DNA of 57,558 nt from Fidelibacterota bacterium (GCA_016782645.1 JADHYC010000006.1:1-57558); one strand, 5' to 3'; counted from the stretch's first letter, positions 45,326 through 54,209 are shown. Made by a program: numbers and translations. The notes: generated by a model not told the origin, from the sequence alone.

Positions 45326-46710
45326 TAGAAAGGAGTAATCTCCATTTCTTCATGTGAAGCTGCCAAATTTTCAAACCTGGCATATTTATCAATGAAAACT
45401 ACATTTACTGTACCTGTAGGACCATTTCTTTGTTTGGCTACAATTATTTGAGCTTTATGCTCATCATCAAGATATTTTTCATCTGAACCAGATCTCTTGT
45501 CGTAAACAGTTTTACGATATATAAACATTACAACATCAGCATCCTGCTCAAGAGCACCACTCTCTCTTAGATCAGAAAGTTGAGGTTTATGATCTCCACC
45601 TCTCATTTCCACAGCTCTTGAAAGCTGCGAAACTGCCAAAACCGGAACATTAACCTCCTTTGCAAGTGCCTTTAGACTCCGTGATATCTCAGTGATCTCC
45701 TGCTGGCGATTTTCAGAACGATGACCTTTTATAAGCTGAAGATAATCCACAATAATCAACTGAATATCATGTTCAGCTTTTAACCGTCGTGATTTTGCCC
45801 GGATTTCCATCATTGTCAAAGTTGGGGAATCATCAATGAAGATAGGTGCTTTTGAAAGACGTCCGGTCTGCATACTCAATCTCTGCCACTGCTCCTTCGG
45901 CAACTTTCCAGTTCGAACCAGATGACTATCTACTCTCGCTTCTGCACAAAGAAAGCGCATTGCTAATTGATAATCAGCCATCTCAATACTGAACATACCT
46001 ACCGGCACATTAAATTCTACCGCAGAATTTCGAGCAATGGTTAAAGCAAGTGCAGTTTTACCCATTGCAGGTCTTCCAGCAAGAATAATCAGTTCACCCT
46101 TCTGTAAACCGGAAGTCAAATCATCTAAATCAGTGATTCCTGTTGGAATCCCGGTTGTATGCCATTTCTTTTTATGAATTGAATCAATATGCTCGAAAGT
46201 GCGATTTAAAACATCGGTAAAATTTTTAAAACCACCTTTTAACCTACTTTCAGAAAGTGCGAATATCTTTTGTTCTGCACGATCTAAAACATCATAAGCG
46301 GGATCTCTTGCTTCATACGCCTCATTTTGAATCTCATTTGACGAAATGATCAATTTGCGAAATATAGACTTCTCGAGTACTATTTTAGCATAATATTCAA
46401 CATTAGCAGCTGAAGGAGTAGATTCCACCAATCCAGTGATGTAATATGCACCTCCTGCTTGCTCTAAGGTTTTATTGCTCTTTAAACGATCTATTACACT
46501 AACCTGATCAACGGGCTGCCCCTCGTTGAACAATTCTAACATAGCTCGAAATATAACCTGATTGGCTTCTTTATAAAAAGCTGTATGATCAAGATATTGA
46601 AGAGCTTTACTAACAGCTTCTTTTTCAAGCATCATAGCACCTAAAACCGATAGCTCCGCCTCATCTGCGTATGGTGGAACTCTTATATAATCACTCCCTT
46701 GCTGAGGCAT
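45325..46710 (-). CDS. dnaB: replicative DNA helicase DnaB
   Basis: The 461-residue protein has the N-terminal primase-binding domain (EAELSVLGAMMLE) and RecA-like motor with Walker A LAGRPAMGKTALAL (near residue 211), Walker B LIIVDYLQLIKG and GGDHKPQLSDLRESGALEQDADVV. It is the hexameric fork helicase. No intein is seen. It is followed by relA/spoT with a one-base overlap. Confidence 0.98.
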   Translation of the reverse strand: MPQQGSDYIRVPPYADEAELSVLGAMMLEKEAVSKALQYLDHTAFYKEANQVIFRAMLELFNEGQPVDQVSVIDRLKSNKTLEQAGGAYYITGLVESTPSAANVEYYAKIVLEKSIFRKLIISSNEIQNEAYEARDPAYDVLDRAEQKIFALSESRLKGGFKNFTDVLNRTFEHIDSIHKKKWHTTGIPTGITDLDDLTSGLQKGELIILAGRPAMGKTALALTIARNSAVEFNVPVGMFSIEMADYQLAMRFLCAEARVDSHLVRTGKLPKEQWQRLSMQTGRLSKAPIFIDDSPTLTMMEIRAKSRRLKAEHDIQLIIVDYLQLIKGHRSENRQQEITEISRSLKALAKEVNVPVLAVSQLSRAVEMRGGDHKPQLSDLRESGALEQDADVVMFIYRKTVYDKRSGSDEKYLDDEHKAQIIVAKQRNGPTGTVNVVFIDKYARFENLAASHEEMEITPF

Positions 46711-46712
46711 AA

Positions 46713-47381
46713 CTAACTCCTCGTTTTTTCAAGATAAAGCTTTTGAATTTTCTGAAAATCTTCCCAAGCAAACCTTTTCAAGTTTGGATTTCTGAGTAAA
46801 GCCGCCGGATGATAAGTTACCATTAAATCAAACCCATGATAATTGTAAATTCGACCCCTCATCTGATGTAAAGTATATTCAACACGAAGAAGCGTCTTTG
46901 CCGCTATCAGACCGAGACAAATAATTAATTTCGGTTTTAAAATCTGAATCTGGGTAAGAAGATACGGCTCACAATTTTCAATTTCACCAGAGTGAGGAGT
47001 GCGATTGCCAGGTGGGCGGCACTTCAATATGTTAGCGATAAACACATCTTCACGCACTGTATTTACTGCTAATAAAATTTTATCAAGAAGTTTTCCTGCT
47101 CTACCGACAAACGGTTTACCTTGAAGGTCTTCATTATGACCCGGTGCCTCTCCAATAAACAGTAAATCAGCTTCAGGATTTCCTGCACCAAAAACTGCAT
47201 TTATTCTCGTCTTCCATAGCTCACACTTTTTACACTGTTTAACTTCTTCTTCCAATTCTTCCAACGATATTTTTATTTCACCATCACTAACCAATACTTT
47301 CTTATCGAAGAAGAATTCATCAGTAAAAAGTTCTTCTTGCTGTTTGAAATAATTTTGTAAATCTTTCTTCAAATCGCCCAT
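46713..47381 (-). CDS. uracil-DNA glycosylase, family 4 type
   Basis: The 222-residue protein has the iron-sulfur Cys pair CKKCELWKTR (about 50-53), the active-site block FIGEAPGHNEDLQGKPFVGRAGKLLD, NILKCRPPGNR, and the HPAALLRNPNLK stretch with the conserved His. Family 4 enzymes remove uracil from DNA and often act on single-stranded or thermophile DNA. It precedes dnaB by 2 bases. The first ~30 residues are a non-conserved extension. Confidence 0.95.
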   Translation of the reverse strand: MGDLKKDLQNYFKQQEELFTDEFFFDKKVLVSDGEIKISLEELEEEVKQCKKCELWKTRINAVFGAGNPEADLLFIGEAPGHNEDLQGKPFVGRAGKLLDKILLAVNTVREDVFIANILKCRPPGNRTPHSGEIENCEPYLLTQIQILKPKLIICLGLIAAKTLLRVEYTLHQMRGRIYNYHGFDLMVTYHPAALLRNPNLKRFAWEDFQKIQKLYLEKTRS

Positions 47382-47470
47382 ATAATAGTCTAAGGATTAC
47401 TTTTTAATTGTCAATTGTTAATTGTCCATTATTTTACAGGTTTCTCTTAAAATTTATTGTTTTACCTTCC

Positions 47471-47519
47471 ACCCTGTTGAATAGGCTTCGCTCCTTACGG
47501 TGCAAGCATTCCACAGGGT
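47471..47519. repeat. palindromic repeat overlapping the coaBC stop
   Basis: ACCCTGTTGAAT (47471-47482) pairs at 11 of 12 positions with ATTCCACAGGGT (47508-47519). The interior holds AGGCTTCGCTCC, matching the loop motif of the element at 39935. The coaBC stop codon at 47495 lies inside, so the gene's last eight residues (LPCGMLAP) are encoded by the repeat. Confidence 0.65.
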
Positions 47520-48715
47520 AAACTGCTAATATTCCTTACAACTGTTTGAATTATCATCTCAGCGATTTTCCTTTTAGAATTCTTTTTAAAATACCATTCA
47601 TCTCCATTTGCAGAGAACATTAAAACATCATTAGTATCACTCTCAAAACCGGTACCTTCTTTCGAAGGATCATTCCAGACGATATAATCCATATTTTTAC
47701 TTACTAATTTCTGAATAGACCGATTTTTACCGTCCTCAATTTCCACACTGAATCCAACGATACATACCTTTGGATTATTAGCGCGAAATGAGGAAACCAG
47801 ATCAGGAGATAGAGTTAAGGGTATCTCTTTAAGTGGTTCGGATTTCTTGATTTTATTCTCACTAAAATTAGCTGGACAAAAATCTTCTACTGCAGCAGAC
47901 ATGAAAAGAAAATCTGCTTCACCTGCATTTTCACTTAAAACTTTTCCCATCTCTCTTGCTGATTCGACGCGGATCACTTCGACACCTGGTGGAGGCTTAA
48001 GCATTGTTGGACCCGTAATAAGCAGAACATTACCATCCTCTTTTACTGCTTCTTCGGCAAGTGCAAATCCCATTTTACCCGTAGAGCGATTCGATATAAA
48101 CCTGACTGGATCGATATATTCCCTTGTAGGACCTGCAGTCACAATTACTTTTTTCCCTTTGAGAAGATGTTTTCCATTTAACCAAGTATCCAAATATTCA
48201 ATGATAATTCTTTCCTCAGCTAGCCTGCCTTTCCCTTTATTATTACAAGCCAGATCGCCTTCCTCCGGTTCTATAAATCCGTAACCTAACTCTTTAAGTT
48301 TCTGAATGTTTTCCAGTGTGATAGGATTCTCATACATATTCACATTCATAGCAAGCGCAAATATTGTTTTATTACCAGCAGCAAGAACAATCGTACTCAG
48401 CAGATCATCTGCAATGCCATTTGCCGTCTTTGCAACAATATCAGCAGTTGCGGGACAAATGAGAATAAGGTCTGAATCATTTGCAAGGTCAATATGGCGC
48501 GTTGATACTATTCCACCTGAAAACATATCAGTTAAAACCGGCTTTTTACTAAAAGTTTCAAATATTAGCGGAGTCATGAACTGCTGGGCGGACTTTGTCA
48601 TAACAACTCTTGCATCAACACCTTCATCATGAACGAGACGACGTAGAAGAGAGGCAGATTTGTAGATAGCAATGCCTCCAGTAAGACCTAATAAAATCTG
48701 CTTACTTTGCAAATT
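47495..48715 (-). CDS. coaBC: bifunctional phosphopantothenoylcysteine decarboxylase/PPC synthetase
   Basis: I use the GTG at 48715 with GAAGAAGAG upstream, giving a canonical start MNLQSKQILLGLTGGIA; a TTG at 48748 would add 11 residues. The CoaC part (about 1-185) has HIDLANDSDLILICPATADIVAKTANGIADDLL and ALAMNVNMYEN; the CoaB part has KVIVTAGPTREYIDPVRFISNRSTGKMG. It performs two steps from 4'-phosphopantothenate to 4'-phosphopantetheine for CoA. It overlaps rpoZ by 14 bases. Confidence 0.95.
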   Translation of the reverse strand, partial: NLQSKQILLGLTGGIAIYKSASLLRRLVHDEGVDARVVMTKSAQQFMTPLIFETFSKKPVLTDMFSGGIVSTRHIDLANDSDLILICPATADIVAKTANGIADDLLSTIVLAAGNKTIFALAMNVNMYENPITLENIQKLKELGYGFIEPEEGDLACNNKGKGRLAEERIIIEYLDTWLNGKHLLKGKKVIVTAGPTREYIDPVRFISNRSTGKMGFALAEEAVKEDGNVLLITGPTMLKPPPGVEVIRVESAREMGKVLSENAGEADFLFMSAAVEDFCPANFSENKIKKSEPLKEIPLTLSPDLVSSFRANNPKVCIVGFSVEIEDGKNRSIQKLVSKNMDYIVWNDPSKEGTGFESDTNDVLMFSANGDEWYFKKNSKRKIAEMIIQTVVRNISSLPCGMLAP

Positions 48716-49010
48716 CACTATCAGACTCTTCTTCCTGATCTTCGCCAATATATTTATAACTCAGATTACCACTAAGCATTTCATTCAGCGCCAGAGTTGT
48801 AGGTTTTTCTATGCTATCCCAATCAGTGAGATCTTCCTCCTCAGGTGTTTCATCAAAAGTCTCTTCCTCATCTTCATTTAAGGTCGGTAAGGGATTCTTT
48901 GCAATTCTAAGAGAATTGATCTGTCTCGTTCTTTTCGCTGAAGCTACTACTAACTCGAATAAATCATCCGTTCGTTTCGTCAGTTCTGAAAAATGTACTG
49001 TCTTAATCAT
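48702..49010 (-). CDS. rpoZ: DNA-directed RNA polymerase omega subunit
   Basis: The 102-residue product has the omega core TDDLFELVVASAKRTRQINS followed by an acidic tail (EDEEETFDETPEEEDL) and a C-terminal TLALNEMLSGNLSY. Omega helps assemble RNA polymerase. The gmk-rpoZ-coaBC order is widely conserved, which supports the call. The acidic insertion is longer than in E. coli. Confidence 0.88.
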   Translation of the reverse strand: MIKTVHFSELTKRTDDLFELVVASAKRTRQINSLRIAKNPLPTLNEDEEETFDETPEEEDLTDWDSIEKPTTLALNEMLSGNLSYKYIGEDQEEESDSEFAK

Positions 49011-49015
49011 TTGCT

Positions 49016-49618
49016 TTATCTCCTCTTTATAATATTAATAATTTCTTCAACTGTTCTACCTAACTTATCGTTTACTATTATGTGATCGAAATGCTCACCC
49101 AATTTCACCTCATCGGGAATACGAGCATTTCGCAATGCAATTGATTTTTTATCATCTGTACCACGAAAGTGCAGCCGTCTTTCAAGTTCCTCATCGTTTG
49201 GAGATAATAGAAAGATGCTTAATGTATCTTCAGGATACAATTTCTTTATGCTTAAAGCACCTTTCACATCTATATCTAAAAGAAGAATCTTACACGATTC
49301 GAGAGCTTCTTCTACAGCCGATCTTAGTGTTCCGTAGTGGTTCTTAAAAACTTCCTCCCATTCCGCAAACATATTATTCTTGATATATTCTTCAAATGTC
49401 TCTTTTGATACAAAATGGTAATCAAAACCACTTTTTTCACTTGGTCGTGGCGAACGTGTAGTACATGAAACTGAGAAGGCAAAGGAATCGCTGTATTCCA
49501 GTAATTTGCGGCACACAGTTGTTTTACCGGTACCGGAGGGAGCTGCAATAGGAAGCAATAAGCCTTGACACTTTATATTTGGATTTTTAATGCCTTTACT
49601 CCTCTTTTCTGAAAACAT
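49016..49618 (-). CDS. gmk: guanylate kinase
   Basis: The ATG at 49618 (five bases after the yicC stop, with GAGAG) gives 200 residues; the upstream TTG/ATG at 49648 would add 10 residues from yicC sequence. The P-loop is IAAPSGTGKTTV, followed by VSCTTRSPRPSEKSGFDYHFVS, AEWEEVFKNHYGT and LLLDIDVKGALSIK. It phosphorylates GMP to GDP. The N-terminus is slightly extended with lysines and arginines relative to standard Gmk. Confidence 0.97.
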   Translation of the reverse strand: MFSEKRSKGIKNPNIKCQGLLLPIAAPSGTGKTTVCRKLLEYSDSFAFSVSCTTRSPRPSEKSGFDYHFVSKETFEEYIKNNMFAEWEEVFKNHYGTLRSAVEEALESCKILLLDIDVKGALSIKKLYPEDTLSIFLLSPNDEELERRLHFRGTDDKKSIALRNARIPDEVKLGEHFDHIIVNDKLGRTVEEIINIIKRR

Positions 49619-49622
49619 ACTC

Positions 49623-50495
49623 TCATAATATATTCTGTACCTGCTCACGTATCTTTTCTAATTCGGCTTTTATATCTACAACAAAATGAGAAGTTTCGGC
49701 ACTCTCGGCTTTCGTACCAATTGTTGTGATTTCACGATTCAATTCCTGAATCAGAAAAGTCATTTTCTTACCTACAGGACCATTTGATTTAAGGTAAGTT
49801 CGAAACTGGCTAATATGGCTATGAACTCTTTCACATTCCTCTGTGATATCCAGCCTACCAGCCAAAATCGCAGCTTCCTGTAAAACTCTATCATTCTCGA
49901 AATCAAGGTTATGACATAATGCATTGAGATATTTCTTATATTTAATAAAATAACTCTTTTTTTCTTCGCTGGATATTCTTTCAATTTCCAACATTTTTTT
50001 CTCTATTTCTTCAAGATGATCATAAATCTCTTTTGAAAGATATTCCCCTTCCTGCCGTCTCATACGGTTTAAATCTTCTATTGCTTCGGAAAGGACCTCC
50101 TTTACAGAATCAATTACATTCTCAGCTTTAAAAGATGGAGTTTCTACACAAATTAAATCAGGAAATGTCAGAAGATGCTGAATATTGACTTTCTCATCTA
50201 TTCCCAAATCTTTTAGAGCATTTGAAAGATTCTTATAATATTTCTTTAATAGTGGAATGTTTATTTTTTGTGTCTCATTTTTTACACCATTCAGTGTAAT
50301 TGAAGCCCTGATCCGACCGCGGGTTAACTTCTTACTAATAAACCTCTTTAATTCTTCTTCATAAACCTCGAGAAACTCCGGCAGCCTGATAGAAACTTCA
50401 ATAAATCTGTTATTAACCGAACGAAGCTCTGCGGTTAAAATCCCGGATTCTACCTGTTTATCGCTTTTTCCATATCCTGTCATGCTTTGAATCAT
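49623..50495 (-). CDS. yicC: YicC family endoribonuclease
   Basis: The ATG at 50495 has a GGAGTAGTTG leader. The product (about 290 residues) begins IQSMTGYGKSDKQ and has ELRSVNNRFIEVSIRLPEFL plus the C-terminal NREITTIGTKAESAETSHFVVDIKAELEKIREQVQNI. YicC/YloC proteins are RNases linked to sRNA turnover. The yicC-gmk-rpoZ order is common across bacteria. Confidence 0.95.
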   Translation of the reverse strand: MIQSMTGYGKSDKQVESGILTAELRSVNNRFIEVSIRLPEFLEVYEEELKRFISKKLTRGRIRASITLNGVKNETQKINIPLLKKYYKNLSNALKDLGIDEKVNIQHLLTFPDLICVETPSFKAENVIDSVKEVLSEAIEDLNRMRRQEGEYLSKEIYDHLEEIEKKMLEIERISSEEKKSYFIKYKKYLNALCHNLDFENDRVLQEAAILAGRLDITEECERVHSHISQFRTYLKSNGPVGKKMTFLIQELNREITTIGTKAESAETSHFVVDIKAELEKIREQVQNIL

Positions 50496-50634
50496 CAACT
50501 ACTCCAAATAAAAATTCATGAAAAATTAACCATACTTTCAGAAACTTACAACCTTTAAAATGATGTATTATTGCTTAAATATTAATAAGTTAAAATAGGA
50601 GAAAATAATTGATTTTTATATTTACTCGGTTATC

Positions 50635-50678
50635 AAAACCCGTTTAGCCTTTACTATATCCATGCAGAAACGTGTTTT
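50635..50678. repeat. palindromic repeat, CCCGTTT family, one mismatch
   Basis: AAAACCCGTTT (50635-50645) pairs with AAACGTGTTTT (50668-50678) with one mismatch. The loop lacks the GCTTCGC motif, so this is a decayed copy. It is 140 bases upstream of the yicC start. Confidence 0.55.
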
Positions 50679-50937
50679 AGTTATATATCCTTGCATTTAA
50701 AAATATACTTATTTAAACATCTGCAAAAACTTTTGTGCCATTTTGTGTGTCTACCGTATGAATCCAGTTGAGGAAAGTGTGTTATAGAGTACTTGATGGG
50801 ATTAAGATTCACCACGATAAATCGGGATACTAGTCTTATGTATTCTATAGGGTGAACTGCAAGATTTACAAGCCTGAATCGCTAAATCAACGGAGGGCAG
50901 GTCTGGGGGAAACTGGCAATCCCAACATATCTTTTTA

Positions 50938-50971
50938 ACCGTTTTCCCAAGGGATGTCTATGACAAACGGT
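50938..50971. repeat. short palindrome at the truncated end of the RHS fragment
   Basis: ACCGTTT (50938-50944) and AAACGGT (50965-50971) are perfect inverted copies. They share CCGTTT/AAACGG with the other members and lie 14 bases beyond the RHS stop codon, so this element marks the break point of that gene. Confidence 0.5.
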
Positions 50972-50984
50972 ATACACTTCCTTT

Positions 50985-51362
50985 TCACACAGCATTTACA
51001 GCCCGTGCTGAGCCTAAATAATCGTTGTGGTAATAGTTCACGTTATCTGATGCGTCCTTTTTTGCCAGTTTAGAGCCGTTACCAAAGATATAGTTGTACT
51101 TCAAAACACCGTTCCTATTATATTCTGAAAGCACCTTTCCATTCCCATCGTTAATATACAACATAATTTTACCATCTGAAATATCCAGAGAGATTTTCAT
51201 TACACGCTCGTCATTGGTATTATATATATAATCCACATAAGGTCCATAAGAAAAATCTTCAAAATCTTCCTCATAGACAATGTCCCCATTTCTTTCAACC
51301 AGTATATCATCAATATGGTAATGAGCTTCAGCAATTCTAATTTTAATACTATTTAGATGCAC
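50985..51362 (-). pseudogene. RHS/YD-repeat protein fragment
   Basis: The 125-residue frame ends with NGVLKYNYIFGNGSKLAKKD and YYHNDYLGSARAV, the RHS core-associated YYHNDxLGS(T/A)R signature, which in full proteins lies far inside a very long coding sequence. The N-terminal part (IRIAEAHYHIDDILVERNGDIVYEEDFEDF) resembles a lectin- or jellyroll-like segment seen in such proteins. The frame stops right after the core motif and starts just after the neighbour's stop, so both ends are missing. It is most likely a decayed remnant of a large secreted or toxin-type protein. Confidence 0.75.
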
Positions 51363-51371
51363 CTGAAAAAC

Positions 51372-52238
51372 TCATTTCACATTACTAAAGAGGAACGGAA
51401 CAGGGTGAATTTCTAATTCTTTCAATTGAAAATGCTCCAACAAATGTTCAAAAAGAATCGCAGTTGCTATAATTATAAACAGATAGTCAGGATCCATCCC
51501 TGGGTATGTTTTTATTTTAGATAAATATTTTTTTGTAATTGATGGAATAGACTTATTTAAATAATTGAAATTCAGGAGGGTGGATTCATTGTCATTCTTT
51601 ATTTCTTTACCTTCCAAAAGCTGGCAAAGAATTCTGCCTGAGTCACTTGTTGCTATTATTTTTTTAGGTACTTTAATCAATTGGAATCTGTCGAGTTCTT
51701 TCGTGATGAAATCTCTAAGATTAATAATCTCTTCGGATTCCGGAGGATCATTTTTAATAAAACGGTGAGTTATTGTGAAAAGACCTAATTCGAAATTTAT
51801 GAAAAGAATTGGTTCTTTTTTTTCTCCTGATATTAGCTGGAAATTTCCCTCTCCTACATAAATTATTAAGAACGGTGATTTTGTGTCCAATATATGTTTA
51901 GTAATAGATATTACTTCATCTTCTGGAGTTAGTAATCGTAGAGTACCTATTTTTTGGTTTTTCAGGAATAGTCGCATATTGGAAAATGATTGTGAATTCC
52001 CCAAACATGATGCGGCAATAATATCAATTTTTTCTATCTTATGTTTTTTTATTTCCTCTAAGTAATTCGTTATAATCTGCTCGGTATTTTCCTGATATTC
52101 AGGAGAGTTTTCGTAATCTGATGCAATAAGTTTTGAGATTTTCTTTTTTTGAACAATGAGAGACTGCCTCTCATTATTAACATCAATTACTGAAAGGTAT
52201 ATATAATATGGTCCAATATGAATGTTAGCCCGTTTCAT
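51372..52238 (-). CDS. degenerate Ppx/GppA-like protein (N-terminal half)
   Basis: The 288-residue protein follows the Ppx/GppA layout but lacks its key glycines. The first motif, normally DIGTNS, is NIHIGPYYIY (residues 5-14). The second, normally DIGGGS, is IYVGEGNF (126-133). The catalytic-Glu region is TPEDEVISI (104-112, usually G-x-EEA). The end (about 245-285: YPGMDPDYLFIIIATAILFEHLLEHFQLKELEI) matches the Ppx closing helices. The HD domain usually fused to Ppx is encoded by the next gene upstream (52288-52902). It may retain structure but have lost ordinary phosphatase chemistry. Confidence 0.7.
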   Translation of the reverse strand: MKRANIHIGPYYIYLSVIDVNNERQSLIVQKKKISKLIASDYENSPEYQENTEQIITNYLEEIKKHKIEKIDIIAASCLGNSQSFSNMRLFLKNQKIGTLRLLTPEDEVISITKHILDTKSPFLIIYVGEGNFQLISGEKKEPILFINFELGLFTITHRFIKNDPPESEEIINLRDFITKELDRFQLIKVPKKIIATSDSGRILCQLLEGKEIKNDNESTLLNFNYLNKSIPSITKKYLSKIKTYPGMDPDYLFIIIATAILFEHLLEHFQLKELEIHPVPFLFSNVK

Positions 52239-52287
52239 TTTACATCATAAAGCTAAACTATGCGAATGTTCATCATAAATAAATTCC

Positions 52288-52902
52288 TCAAGGAACCTTC
52301 TTAATGTTTTGCAGTAGTTTTGGTAGAAATATTATTTCACGGAAAAATACCTCTTTGAACAGATCTGATTTTTTCTGGGCATAATATATTTCATTATTGA
52401 GTTCACCAAAATGTTCAATGTATAACATTACGGAAGTGGGAGATATTTGGCAATTTACTTTTTGAACCAGGTTGCGATGACTTCGATCCAATCCGTCGGC
52501 AATTCTTACGAAAGAGGCTAATTTGCTGACAATTTCTTTTTCTTTATTATCCAATTCTCCCCAGAATTTATGTTTAGGGTTAGGCAATGCTTTACGATGG
52601 TATCGAGCAATATTGGCAACCATCAGTATCCGTCTTTCAGTAAATCCTTCAATACCATGTTTCAGGATAAGTTTCATGGAGTTTTTATGGTGTTCGTAAT
52701 TGCCGTTAACATAATAACCAATATCATGTAAAGTAGCACTTGCATGAAGTAGGATTCGTTCTTCCTGCTCAAGTTTATGCAGTGATTTTAACCCATAGAA
52801 AAGTTGTAATGAAATTGCTGTAACGTGATCGGAATGAGCTGGTTCAGGATCATATTTTTCCTGAAGTTTCTTAATGGAGTAAATTTTCTTTAGTGGAATC
52901 AT
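52288..52902 (-). CDS. HD-domain protein resembling the Ppx/GppA C-terminal domain
   Basis: The 204-residue product has HSDHVTAISLQLFYGL, the metal-binding LHASATLHDIGYYVN (HD at 59-60), ANIARYHRK, and ASFVRIADGLDRSH, in the order of the C-terminal HD domain of Ppx/GppA proteins. Those act on polyphosphate or pppGpp when fused. Here it starts independently at an ATG (52902) and stops 49 bases before the Ppx-like gene, so the two halves look like a split gene pair or subunits. Confidence 0.82.
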   Translation of the reverse strand: MIPLKKIYSIKKLQEKYDPEPAHSDHVTAISLQLFYGLKSLHKLEQEERILLHASATLHDIGYYVNGNYEHHKNSMKLILKHGIEGFTERRILMVANIARYHRKALPNPKHKFWGELDNKEKEIVSKLASFVRIADGLDRSHRNLVQKVNCQISPTSVMLYIEHFGELNNEIYYAQKKSDLFKEVFFREIIFLPKLLQNIKKVP

Positions 52903-52962
52903 TTTTTAGTTTCTACATGAGATAAAATGAATAGCGGTATAGTATTCAGCATATTTTATCTA

Positions 52963-53445
52963 CTATTTTAAACGGTATCTTACAAGTTCTTCCAATTCAT
53001 AAAAACAATTATCGGTATTATCATCACGCCAAAGTTGTAGAACAATCCTGCCTTTATTAAAAACTGCAAATCTTAAAGTATCAGTAAGTTCGTTTTTTAA
53101 TATTTCTGCGGCTCTATTAGCCAGTGAATCTGAATCAAACTCAATCCCATTCAACCCGAATTCGTTTTTCCCGAAATACAGCGAAAATAGTACTGAGTGT
53201 ACAGATTTTGATAATGTGCTGTCTTTAAATAACAGTGTTGTAAAAAGGTCTAAAAACTCAGGATCTGATGAAATAAATGGATTACTTTGTATTCCAAACG
53301 GAAATGAATCATCATAAGGTACCAACGTACAGGTTTCTGATAAATCATTTGAACCAAAAACAAAATCCTCCAATGACAAATCTTTATGCTTTTCGCAATT
53401 AATGAAAATCATTGAAAAAAGAAATATGTATATTAACTTTTTCAT
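52963..53445 (-). CDS. hypothetical lipoprotein
   Basis: The 160-residue product has a lipoprotein signal MKKLIYIFLFSMIFINC with Cys17. The mature part is Asp/Ser/Leu-rich with no family I recognise (DLSLEDFVFGSNDLSETCTLVPYDD). A moderate leader AGAGAACACCACT precedes the ATG at 53445. No functional guess is justified. Confidence 0.75.
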   Translation of the reverse strand: MKKLIYIFLFSMIFINCEKHKDLSLEDFVFGSNDLSETCTLVPYDDSFPFGIQSNPFISSDPEFLDLFTTLLFKDSTLSKSVHSVLFSLYFGKNEFGLNGIEFDSDSLANRAAEILKNELTDTLRFAVFNKGRIVLQLWRDDNTDNCFYELEELVRYRLK

Positions 53446-53513
53446 AGTGGTGTTCTCTTTTTAATTATTTCGCAGGTGTTAATGTCGAATATTACTTATA
53501 TTAATGATAATAA

Positions 53514-54209
53514 TTAAGCTTTCAGCCTCTTTTGAATAGCATCGCTTGTCAATTCCCGAAGCGCATCAGAAGCGATCCATCTGGAGATTTTGGAATCTAT
53601 TTTTTGGATTTCCTGTGAAATTCTAATAGCCTCTTGATTTAAAGCGATATTTCGTTTTCCAATTTGCCTCAATGCCCAGTTGACAGCTTTTTTAACATAG
53701 TTTCTACTGTCGATTGATTCTCTCTTTATTATAAAGAAAAATTCTTCAAACTCTGCGTCGTCCGCTTTTTTATTGCTTACAGCTAATCGAGCCATCAGCA
53801 CAAATCCAGCTCGTTTGATGAATTCTTCTTCTCGTGAGCTCCATTCGATGGCTTTTTGATATACAAATTCAGTCTTCTCAAAAAGATTCATACAGCATTG
53901 ATCGCATATCTCCCAGTAATTAAATTTCTTGACCCAATCTTCAATTTGTTGTTCTGTAACCATTTTCGGTTCGTCAATCATACTTGCAAGTATTCTCGTC
54001 TCACGTGTATTAGTATTCCAAAGTTCAAGTGCAAGTTCGCGATATTTACCAATTTCCTTGGCAATTTTTCTGAGATTTGGGAGTGACACGCCAAAAGTAT
54101 GCTTGGGAGTAATTCCGTATCGAGCCATTCCCTCAACTGCTTTTGGATTAGATAACGATTTCAGTTTTGCTATAATTTCGGAATAGACAGTCTTTTTATC
54201 GTCATTCAT
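53514..54209 (-). CDS. AlkD-like DNA alkylation repair protein
   Basis: The ATG at 54209 has GGAGACTATC upstream and gives 231 residues. It has the ARM/HEAT-like all-helical AlkD pattern: KFNYWEICDQCCMNLF, RNYVKKAVNWALRQIGKRN, and SRWIASDALRELTS. AlkD flips or excises alkylated bases, and the Trp/Asp pocket residues of YWEICDQC fit PF08713. It is not obviously part of an operon. Confidence 0.9.
   Translation of the reverse strand: MNDDKKTVYSEIIAKLKSLSNPKAVEGMARYGITPKHTFGVSLPNLRKIAKEIGKYRELALELWNTNTRETRILASMIDEPKMVTEQQIEDWVKKFNYWEICDQCCMNLFEKTEFVYQKAIEWSSREEEFIKRAGFVLMARLAVSNKKADDAEFEEFFFIIKRESIDSRNYVKKAVNWALRQIGKRNIALNQEAIRISQEIQKIDSKISRWIASDALRELTSDAIQKRLKA

Larger units (their letters stand above)
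50496..50984. other. intergenic region with palindromes flanking an RHS remnant
   Basis: No intact gene. Two palindromes of the CCCGTTT type (50635-50678 and 50938-50971) lie here. Nothing on the minus strand continues the RHS reading past its stop at 50985. Short G-rich patches near 50890-50915 look like debris rather than an RNA gene; I could not fold a tRNA from them. Confidence 0.5.

Noticed and set aside
50885..50920. G-rich patch near the RHS remnant as a tRNA or small RNA
   Set aside because: I could not form a cloverleaf or a stable hairpin, and there is no anticodon-stem pattern.
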